This document shows positions 50,101-58,989 of a DNA stretch of 64,000 bases, one piece after another. A program made the translations under genes and the position numbers. The notes under the pieces are model-generated. The model saw only the letters and a list, made by a program, of their open reading frames with translations, did not search any database and was not told the DNA's origin. Origin of the DNA: Triops longicaudatus (Eukaryota > Arthropoda > Branchiopoda > Notostraca > Triopsidae); contig JAGQDJ010000622.1 in NCBI GenBank assembly GCA_022885665.1, forward strand, positions 1 through 64,000, read 5' to 3'. Numbering within the stretch: the first letter of the stretch is position 1; each line of letters starts with the position of its first letter.

Positions 50101-52560
50101 TTGAAAAAACGGGCGTATTTGGCTCGGTATTTGGTGAAACTTGACGTACCAATGGAGATCAAGTCAGATGTGGATATAGCAGATTTGTATTACCAGGTTT
50201 GTCATCCGTAAAACTGGGTTGGGTTGGGTTAGTGAAAGGATTGGGGTAGTAGATGCTAATTAAAACATGCCATGAATATGTGCAGTACGAACAAACAATT
50301 GAAGAGTTCAAGGCAACGCATAAGGAATGGGAGAACGGAAAGGGTGTCGAAGAAACGGCGGCGGAATTAAGGCGCGATTTGGAAGCGATGGAGGAGGAAC
50401 GCGATGTACTAGTCAAACGGGTTGAAAAGCTGCAACGAAAAGTTGATCACATGCCCAACCGAGATGCATTGTTAGCGTTGGCAAAAAACTTGCGTCTGGA
50501 GAAAGAGCGTGCCCGCGACCTGATTCAACAAAAAGCAGAACAAAAGCAATTAGCTTTCCAAGCCGAACAGCGTATTCAGCATCTCACCCAACAACTACGT
50601 GACTTGCGCAACACAAATCATGGCGCAACGGCAGAAGGTGAAAATGTAGAAGAAATTCCAACCAAAGTTTATCGTGTGTCACTTTATAGGGTTGTTTCAA
50701 AGGCTGGAAGACGAAGTACGCGTACATACCTACATTTCCCAGGAAAAACTACCGAAGGAAATATCGGCTAAACGGAAGCTGGTTAGCATTTTGGAAGAAG
50801 TGTTGACGTTGCCTGTACCGCGTCCAACAGAGATAGAAGAGTTACAATTAAAGGTCAGAAAGATCACGAAAAAAGGGATTAAAAAAACTTTTTTTTTTAA
50901 GGTTCATGCACTAAGTCAAGAGTTAAGCTTAGCAGCTAAGAAACGAACATTGGAAAATGATCCAACCGAGGACAAAATGACATTATTTCGACAGCAGGCA
51001 GCGATTGTGGCACGGAAAAAGGAAGCCGCGGCCGAACGTTTGAACGATGCGCGACTTGAAGTTCAATCCTTGGAGGCGGAATTGAAAGTAAATTCCCTCG
51101 TAAAATTAGCAAATAATTATGCGAACTAAAGTAGTTTACAAGATTTGAAAATGTACTTTCCCATTTATTCTTAGTTTTTTCTCTCTTTCTCTGTTTAAAG
51201 TTTTTTTTTATTATTTTTTTTTCATTTCATTTATTTTTTTTTAGAGCAAACGCGAACAGCTGACGGAAATGGGATCCGAGACAGTTCTTTCGGGGGACGA
51301 TTTTAAGAACTACGTTAGCGATTTGCGGAACAAGAGCAACGCTTATAAGCAGAAGCGAGCTGAACTCAATGACTTGAAAGCTGAATACGGCATTCTGAGT
51401 CGAACGCTTGAAATCCTTAAAAAGCAAGAAGAAATTGCGAACCAAAGTCTAGTAAGCTACGCACGTTTGATGAAAAATCACTTTATAAGATCCGTGGCTG
51501 ATTGAATAGACATTGCTGGAAAGTCAGAAGGGTGTTGCGGGTATTCGTGACATTCAAGAGGAATTAGAACGCGTATCAAGCATTAAAGCTGCTACTGATG
51601 AAGAGAAAGGTCGGACACTGGAGCAAATGTCGGTGTCCGTTAAGACTTTGATTTCAAAAATTGGCGAGCAGAAAGCCAATTTAGCGCCAATTTTGAGAGG
51701 TTAGACAATTCAATGATAGAAACCTTATGTCTAAAGAAAATAAACTTCCGGTAGAATTACGACCATTAAGGCAAAGCCAACAAGAGATGTCGTTGGAGTA
51801 CGATGCAAAGAAGCAAGAATTCGATGCTATAGTCAGTGCTGTGGAGAGTAATGTTGCTAAGATCGAACAAGAAAAGAAAAGCTTAGAAGATGAGGTTGCT
51901 CATCTTGAAAATCGGCAAGTGCAATTGGAGCTCCAGATTGAGACTAGTCAGAAACATTTGGAACGGGCTGCCGAAGAAGTCAAGCTCTATGTCTCCGGGC
52001 AGGAAAAAGGAAATTCTTTGCGGTAAAGCGCGGACGTTCCTGGTCAAGCATTGTTAATTAATACGGAAATTTTTGCCTTTTTCTGTAACAGAGAAAAGCT
52101 CCACGCCCAGATTGCTGAACACGAGAAGCTTGCGAACGAGTTACGGGAAGATCAAAGGGATCTGAAAGAAAATTTGCCCAAGCTGACTGCCCAAGTGACA
52201 ATTTGGAAAGACCTAGCAGCGTAAGTAATTTGTTAGTATCATTGGCAGAGCACAATATTTGTAACAAGCACTAAGTTATGCGTATTGAAAGTAAGTAAAA
52301 ACTCCGACAATATATAAGGCAAAGCATAGACGTATCCACAAGCTAAGGCACATTTTACACTATCACGTCATTACAACGCCTTAGGGCAAATGATTCATTT
52401 ATCTCGCTTTTTAACCGTTGCTTTAATGTACTGGAATTGTAAAACTGACTGTAATATTTCGAATAGGGTTCTTGAGGTGAAAAAGCAGTACATGACGAAG
52501 CAACAAAACCAAACTCGATTGGTACGAGAGTCGGGTACAGAAACTTTAGTTTTTAACTAG
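47189..52560 (+). CDS. IFT81: Intraflagellar transport protein 81
   Basis: Eleven exons: 47189-47299, 47365-47501, 50016-50196, 50286-50637, 50690-50853, 50902-51087, 51245-51451, 51510-51699, 51755-52022, 52092-52220, 52467-52560; 672 aa (human 676). The N-terminal calponin-homology-like domain (LNKEPFKFNYNMVSFSKLQP, VLSDVLGEIDPKQKVDI, LKKRAYLARYLVKLDVP) binds tubulin with IFT74 in the IFT-B core. The rest is coiled coil (FRQQAAIVARKKEAAAERL, DIQEELERVSSIKA). The C-terminus is short and polar. It acts in cilia, which in arthropods are confined to sensory neurons and sometimes sperm. Intron 2 is 2.5 kb; intron 5 is only 48 nt and lacks stops. The gene lies inside the cuticle array on the opposite strand, ending 215 bp from the CP7 stop. 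Confidence 0.96.
47781..48115. repeat. Long hairpin (inverted repeat) in IFT81 intron 2
   Basis: The left arm 47781-47897 and right arm 47996-48115 are reverse complements over nearly 120 nt with few mismatches (shared blocks CAAACAAAAGATCACAAACA and AACGAAAGAAAACGTGGCG). They are separated by a 98-nt loop. It could be a fold-back transposon relic; transcribed in the intron, it would form a long dsRNA hairpin. Confidence 0.75.
48689..48718. repeat. T homopolymer run of about 30 nt
   Basis: A nearly pure T run in IFT81 intron 2. It may be the poly(A) tail of an inverted retroposed copy, but no element body is recognised next to it. Confidence 0.6.
49220..49830 (+). repeat. Diverged direct repeat pair in IFT81 intron 2
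   Basis: About 170 bp from 49220 is repeated from about 49633. Shared landmarks in the same order are TTGGGTAAACAAAGA, AGTTCGACG, TTCAACCC, GGGCGAGAA, ATGAGTTGAA and ACTATGG. The two copies are clearly diverged and about 410 bp apart, suggesting an old tandem duplication or two insertions of one repeat. Confidence 0.55.
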
Positions 52561-52775
52561 AAATACCCTTTCGTCGTTTGTACTTCGAAAGTATACAGTG
52601 CACGAAACATTAATGAATTAAAGAACGTCATGGAAGAAAATTGTCTACAGAGCAAGATGTGAATTTATGGAATGAAATCGAAAGAAAAACCTTTTGTGGT
52701 CGTAGATCTTATATGTATTTGAACATTGAAATACAATCTTCAAACTATTAAATACTTTATGTACACAGTCAGGAT

Positions 52776-53347
52776 TTAGTATTTGGCGGGATAGGCGGGT
52801 TTGTAAGCGGGCTCGTAGGCGGGCTTGTAGGCAGGCTTGTAGGCGGGTTGGTAGGCGGGTTTGTAGTCCTGTTTGTATTCGCCGGAGTATTGGACATCAG
52901 CAACATAGCCGGTGTAGTCATCGGCCTTGTAGGTGACGGTTTGGCGGCGACCGTCGGGAAGGACTACAGAGTAAGCACCGCTGACGTATCCCTTGCCATC
53001 TCCGGATTCTTTGTGGTCGTAGTGGTTGTAAGAAGGAGTATCATCAACTGCGTAGGCGAATTCGTAGGGTTGAGCAGCCTGTATAGAACAACCGTAATTA
53101 AGGCTTAGTTTCTCTGGGAATATGAAGCAAATGATCGCGGCTTAGCTTACGTATTCGTAGGCGGGTTTGTAGGCAGCGGGGTAGGCCGGGGTGTAAGTCT
53201 TGGCGGGGTAAGCCGGGTAGACTTCGACGGCGGCGGCCACGGCGACCAAAGCGGCGAGGATGAAGAACTGTTGAAATTGAAAGCAATGTTAAATTTTAAG
53301 TTAAGTTCCCATGACAATGATGAAAACAGTCAATTTCTTACTTTCAT
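52776..53347 (-). CDS. Cuticle protein CP7, Rebers-Riddiford type
   Basis: Exons 53347-53342, 53267-53151, 53078-52776; 141 aa. The protein follows the array consensus (YEFAYAVDDTPSY, tail ending KPAYPAKY) with an intact signal peptide and the common intron 2. The sequence around its last-exon start is close to CP1. Its 5' flank, about 500 bp, is nearly the same as that of CP2. Its stop is 215 bp from the IFT81 stop, so the two genes converge. Confidence 0.95.
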
Positions 53348-53384
53348 GGTTGGTTGGTTGTGATAGATTTTCAGCTGCGGTAGA

Positions 53385-53421
53385 ACTGATGCTAAGTGAA
53401 ACAACACCACCGTCTTTTATA
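53385..53421 (-). promoter_or_regulatory. CP7 core promoter (TATA + initiator)
   Basis: TATAAAA at 53421-53415 and TCAGT at 53389-53385, 34-nt spacing; nearly identical to CP2. Confidence 0.8.
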
Positions 53422-53907
53422 CCGCAGTCTCGGCTGAGTAGAACCTGTCCTGTGGATTGTGATTGGAACGAGACCGGTCTGTTTCCGTAGGGTGTTTCAG
53501 AAAAAGAAATTTTGACAACGCCTCTGATCAAGATTCGTTTGCATTGTAAAGATTGTATTATTCTTTTAGAAGTGTTTCATACTTTCAACAGTAACGTGAG
53601 AAAATTAAGTATGCTACTTAAGTTCCACTCGATGTTCCACTCGATTCCTCTATAAGAATTAAAATGTAATTGTAATAAAGATACAACTTCTAGTCATCAC
53701 AAAGGCGACAAGGAGCTCTCTATTCACTTCGAGACTGGTTAAAATAGTAGAATTATCACAAAGTTAAAGAAGTTCTGCAAGAAAATAACGAAACAGATCA
53801 ATTACCGTTTTTGTTAGAAGAAATACGGAAAGAAATTTTAAATGAATAAAGGGCTTGTTTGGTTTATCATTTCAAATAATTAACAGCTAATATCTGAAAC
53901 GTAATTT

Positions 53908-53981
53908 TACTGTTTACATCAACGAAGTGAAACGATGTACGGCAACGAGCAAAGCTCAAGCCGACGAAACAAATAAAAAAA
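53908..53981 (+). mobile_element. Short SINE-like element with 16-bp target duplication
   Basis: A 74-nt insertion with core GTGAAACGATGTACGGCAAC followed by GAGCAAAGCTC, ending in an A-rich tail (AAATAAAAAAA). It is flanked by ATCTGAAACGTAATTT (53892-53907) and ATCTGAAACGCAATTT (53982-53997), 15 of 16 identical. The duplicated flank upstream of CP2 has a single copy of this target (near 36376) and no insert. The A-rich tail and long target duplication indicate retroposition. A second copy lies at 55758-55836. Confidence 0.7.
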
Positions 53982-54811
53982 ATCTGAAACGCAATTTGTT
54001 AGCTGTTGTTTCGCCAACTTCGTGCACGAACTTCATAACAATACGAATTTAAAAGAACTTGATGTGTCAGCCTTCTCGGATAATATGGTTTCTCTGAACA
54101 TTTAAGTCTCCCCTGAAATTTACCTTTGAGGAATTTCAGCATTCTTCGCGTATAGCCTTACTTCGTACATTTTCTTTGATAATTTCGAATATAAATCAAA
54201 TGCAAAACATATGTAGCATACAGCATCAGCTTTTTTTGTGCATACTTCGATCCAACTATGGAATAGACAATTGATATCAGAGCTTAAATACAGAAAGAAA
54301 ATATATCGCTCGATTTGTAGTAATAGTTACTACGAATTTATTAGCTCACTACGAATTTGTTAACACCTTAATTTAGCGACAATGCGGAGGGAAATTTTTT
54401 TAACTATAACGGAAATGACCAATTACGTTAACTTTTCGTAAGCCATACGTTTTTAAGTTGGTTCATTCTACTTGAACTTTAATTTTCAGGCTTTAGTGAA
54501 ATATAACTGTCTTCCGACTAGTTGAAGAAATAAAAAAAATAATTCAATGCCTGCAGGTAACTTCTGTAGGAATTACTCGTAGGACTGAGATTGCTTAAAA
54601 TAGAATAAACTAACTTTGTTTTGAATTTAAAGTGAAGAATTTTCGTGTGCAAAATCTTCTGGATGTCTTCCAAATTCAAAGCTTTTTGATGAAATATGTG
54701 TGCTGTAATAAAACAGGTAGGCGGGAAGTTTAGCTAAAAATGATATAATGTATTTGAACATTGAAAGCACAATCTTCAAACAATTAAATATTTTATATAC
54801 ACGGTCAGAAT

Positions 54812-55394
54812 TTAGTATTTGGCGGGGTAGGCGGGTTTGTAAGCGGGCTCGTAGGCGGGCTCGTAGGAGGCCTTGTAGGCAGGCTTGTAGGCGGGTTGGT
54901 AAGCTGGTTTGTAGTCCTGTTTGTATTCACCAGAGTATTGGACATCAGCGACGTAGCCGGTGTAGTCATCGGCCTTGTAGGTGACGGTTTGGCGGCGACC
55001 GTCGGGAAGGACTACAGAGTAAGCACCGCTGACGTATCCCTTGCCATCTCCGGATTCTTTGTGATCGTAGTGGTTGTAGGAAGGAGCATCATCAACGGCG
55101 TACCCAAAGTCGTAGGGTTGAGCAGCCTGTTTAGAACAACCGTAATTAAGGCTTAGTTTCTCTGGGAATATGAAGCAAATGATCGCGGCTTAGCTTACGT
55201 ATTCGTAGGCGGGTTTGTAGGCAGCGGGGTAGGCCGGGGTGTAAGTCTTGGCGGGGTAAGCCGGGTAGACTTCGACGGCGGCGGCCACGGCGACCAAAGC
55301 GGCGAGGATGAAGAACTGTGAAAGTGAAAAGGAGCGTAGTGAAATCTAATGTCATCTAAAATTTACGTTAAGTATGAACACGATTTACTTTCAT
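54812..55394 (-). CDS. Cuticle protein CP8, Rebers-Riddiford type, long tail
   Basis: Exons 55394-55389, 55315-55199, 55126-54812; 145 aa. The last exon begins YDFGYAVDDAPSY, combining the TP-to-AP change of CP2 and CP6 with its own D and G changes. The tail contains the KASY unit and repeat number of CP1 (QPAYKPAYKASYEPAYEPAY). Intron 2 is the common version. The distal promoter block (GGGTTTGAAGGGCA) resembles that of CP1. It appears functional, and is again a mosaic of features from several copies. Confidence 0.95.
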
Positions 55395-55431
55395 GGTTGT
55401 AAGATCGAGTTTGTTTTCCAGCTGTCTTGAA

Positions 55432-55468
55432 ACTGATACATCATCCAATATTTCAATCAGCTTTTATA
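55432..55468 (-). promoter_or_regulatory. CP8 core promoter (TATA + initiator)
   Basis: TATAAAA at 55468-55462 and TCAGT at 55436-55432, 34-nt spacing. Confidence 0.8.
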
Positions 55469-55757
55469 CTTTGGCTTGGACTGTTGTCGTTTGCCTGCAG
55501 AAAGAAAATGTTGGGGACACGACCTCGTCAGGGTTTGAAGGGCACTCGAGCGTGACTGAGTAGAAGCCACGCCTGTAATTTAGCTTCAAACGTATTTGTA
55601 TCGTAGCCTACTTTCGGGAGCGAAACTATTCTTTGTTGTACTGAAATGCAGCTTTAGACCGTAGGTTAGTTCCTTGTAGAAAACAAGATACGCTTTAACA
55701 AAGATTCGTTCGTACAGACCTCTAATAAAAAAAACGCGTGGGAACATGCTTTCGATA

Positions 55758-55836
55758 TTTTTTTTATTTCTTTCATCGGCGCGAGCTTTGCTCGTTGCCG
55801 TACATCGTTTCTCTTCAATAGTTGTTGATGTAACAG
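55758..55836 (-). mobile_element. SINE-like element, second copy (minus strand)
   Basis: On the minus strand this reads ACTGTTACATCAAC, then GAAACGATGTACGGCAACGA, GCAAAGCTCGCGCCGATGAA and an A-rich tail, the same layout as 53908-53981. Target duplications are not clear. Confidence 0.6.
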
Positions 55837-55839
55837 TTA

Positions 55840-58181
55840 AAACAATAACAAATATATACATTATGTCACATAATAATAAGCTTATTATGGAATTTCGTTC
55901 GGTAATTTTCAGCACTTATATATATTTGACTTCAATGGGATTATAAGGGGAGAAGAGCTGCCTGTGTAAAGGAGCATAGTGTTACTTAAGGTCTTTTGCC
56001 GACATAGCGAAAACTTTCGAATGTTTTTTCCTTCTTAATAAGACGAAATTGAAGATATCAAGTTAATTTCTCTACCAATACGACGCTTACTCAGAAATTA
56101 AGATTGAAATTCAGTTTGAAATTGTTTTCTCCAATAAAAGAATATTCAGTTGTAATGAATGTATTTCTTGGAAAGCTTTGGTTCGGTTGGGTGTTGCGAG
56201 ACGAGGGACGTCGAGCTTTCGACGCATAGGCTAATCGTCTTCAGCTTTCGTGTTAAAATTTTCCCTGAAAAAAAAACATTGCTGATTCAATTCATACCTT
56301 AACTATAGGTGAATTGTTGAAAAGCGTTAAGACGACTAGCGCCGATAAATGAAGATTTTTTTCTGTTTAAGAAATATATGACTTTTCACTATTTTCTTAG
56401 TGATTGCTTACGGCTATTGTGCTCCTTCTTTGCCCTCTATTTTCATTCGACTAACGAAAATTTGCTTTGTATATACTGATACTACTGAAAATCAAGTAAA
56501 GCAGGCAGTTAGAGATCCAATATTTTAACACTTCAGTGGTGTACATTTTATTTTAAAAAAGCACAATTTTTAGTGACTCCCGAAACTTCCTGCGCATTGC
56601 TGTAAGTTAATACAGCAGCAGCAAAGTGCATTTCCAGTAAATCCGTTTGGAAGCTTCACGAAGACTTTTCGTTCAAATTCCTTGTAGGTAATAATACGAA
56701 GCAGAGTGAACCCTTATGTTTTGACAGTCTGTGCAGGAGTCAGCGATTGTCAGCTCCATTATCTGTGAGGTATTCGTTTTTAGAAGCTCGTGTTCCACTC
56801 TCGGATAACCGCCACTTTTACGCTCCACGTTTCTACATTACATGAAACGGATCATGTCAAAAGCGCATGTGGAATGATGCTTCACATTTACGAACCTATG
56901 TACGAATCTATGTACGTTAGACGTGTTTTGTACAGAATTGAGTTTAATTAAGAAATAAATATACGTTGAACGCCTCTCGTGTACATGAATGAAATCTTTA
57001 AAGAGATACTGAAACAAAACTGCAGTTAAGTGTGTAGTTGCACTTTACGAGGGTCCCTACTAAATACGGCATAGGTTCATATGAAGGAGACTATCTTAAA
57101 ACTTAACTTTTAAGTTCTTCTAATTGAAAATTGGCTGAATGACTCCGAGACATAAAAACATTTTACTGTTCAGTAAATTTTTGCGTTTTGCTGCTTGGTA
57201 TTTCATTTCATTTTTGATTGCAAGGTTTATAATAGTTCATCTGACCGATATTTGAAGACCCCCAGTTTCTAATGAAGTGCCGAATGGAAATAATGTTTTG
57301 GCTTTTATATTCTAGTGCACAGATTGCAAAATTGCAAAATTTTAGGACTTGCGCAGATAAAAAAATTTAACTTATTATTTATTATGTGTGCGCAATTCAA
57401 AAGTTCTTTTCCCCGTATGTGTCTTTATTTCCTAGTCAAGTAAGATATTCTCAATATTTTCGTCTAATCTCGTTAATAATCTCGCACAGTTTTATTACAA
57501 TTCGCATTTATTTTGCATTTTTACCATGTGACGCCTGCCAAGGCCCGTTGCCAGGATTTCGTTTCTTCGGATGGTATTTTGTGTATTTTATTTACATTTA
57601 GGCATTCTAAAAGGTAAACTATTATAACATAAAAACTTCTGACTCTATCAAAATCACCCAACACTCCTTTTAATCTGTAGGGGCTGCCATTCCAGAATTG
57701 TTTGTATCTGACGACGCAAAGTAACTACAACATTTTAAGAAGCCATCACAGTGGAATGAACTTTCCACTAACACGTTTGTAGTACATATCAAGTTATAGC
57801 TGTATGATTCTTGCCTGTTAAAGGTCTACGGTGACTTTTCGCACTGCGAAAGTCACATTATTTATAAACGACAACTTTTCATTCGTTTATCATGCATTAC
57901 GCTTTGTTATGCAACGTGAATATTTTGTGAGAAACTTGCGGATTTGAATGATCATGATATTGTCACAAATATAGTAGAATAATTTTGATTATTCTTTGTC
58001 CACTGAACATTCGTCTTGACGAAAGATTTCTCGTTACTTTTCAAAATACGGAAAGCCCTTTTATAGTGTTGGTCTTAAAATATAGAAGTAAACATAAATT
58101 TGGGTCGTAAATCATATAATATATTTGAATATTGGAGTACAATCTTCAAACATTTAAATATTATCTGTACACAATCGGAAT
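55840..58181. other. Spacer between CP8 upstream region and CP9
   Basis: About 2.3 kb of AT-rich sequence. No exon, RNA gene or repeat is recognised. Confidence 0.5.
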
Positions 58182-58747
58182 TTAGTATTTGGTGGGGTAG
58201 GCGGGTTTGTAAGCGGGCTCGTAGGAGGCCTTGTAGGCAGGCTTGTAGGCGGGTTGGTAGGCGGGTTTGTAGTCCTGTTTGTATTCACCAGAGTATTGGA
58301 CATCAGCGACGTAGCCAGTGTAGTCATCGGCCTTGTAGGTGACGGTTTGGCGGCGACCGTCGGGAAGGACTACAGAGTAAGCACCGCTGACGTATCCCTT
58401 GCCATCTCCAGATTCTTTGTGGTCGTAGTGGTTGTAGGAAGGAGTATCATCAACGGCGTAGGCAAAGTCGTAAGGCTGAGCAGCCTGTATAGAACAACCG
58501 TAATTAAGGCTTAGTTTCTCTGGGAATATGTAGCAAATGATCGCGGCTTAGCTTACGTATTCGTAGGCGGGTTTGTAGGAAGCGGGGTAGGCCGGGGTGT
58601 AAGTCTTGGCGGGGTAAGCCGGGTAGACTTCGACGGCGGCGGCTACGGCGACCAAAGCGGCGAGAATGAAAAACTATGGATAGCGAAAGGAAGTTAGTTA
58701 CTTTGTGATAAATACACGTAATTTTTTTTTCAACGCTTTACCTTCAT
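58182..58747 (-). CDS. Cuticle protein CP9, Rebers-Riddiford type
   Basis: Exons 58747-58742, 58673-58557, 58484-58182; 141 aa. Differences from the consensus are YDFAYAVDDTPSY at the domain entry, a serine in the N-terminal repeats (ASYKPAYEY), a KASY repeat unit and the ending YPTKY. The signal peptide is unchanged. It is the rightmost copy of the array. Intron 2 is the common version. Its distal upstream region resembles that of CP4, with an FTZ-F1-type site at a similar distance. Confidence 0.95.
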
Positions 58748-58784
58748 GTTTATTTGGTTTGTGTGGTTTCTCAGCTGTAGAGGA

Positions 58785-58820
58785 ACTGATGCCTTTTGAA
58801 ACACTTCACTCGTTTTTATA
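58785..58820 (-). promoter_or_regulatory. CP9 core promoter (TATA + initiator)
   Basis: TATAAAA at 58820-58814 and TCAGT at 58789-58785, 33-nt spacing. Confidence 0.8.
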
Positions 58821-58925
58821 CCTCTTCTGTACACCTTCGGCGAGCCCCTTTTCCTTGCATTCGAACTGTCGTTGAGTACAAAAAAAGCGGTACTACAAGT
58901 TTGGCTTCCAATTGAGATCCTGTGA

Positions 58926-58934
58926 CCAAGGCCA
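58926..58934 (+). promoter_or_regulatory. FTZ-F1-type site upstream of CP9
   Basis: CCAAGGCCA matches YCAAGGYCR and lies about 140 bp upstream of the predicted start, followed by ACTGGAGCAGTTTACCACAC, parallel to the arrangement upstream of CP4. Confidence 0.45.
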
Positions 58935-58989
58935 TTTCTCCACGAAACTGGAGCAGTTTACCACACCTAATAAGTAAGAGTATTTAGGC

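Noticed and set aside
33297..58514. Plus-strand 86-codon frames repeated antisense to every cuticle gene
   Set aside because: They lie exactly opposite the conserved last exon; conservation of the sense protein and its codon bias (TAC read as GTA) explains the hydrophobic antisense frame. There is no independent evidence of translation.
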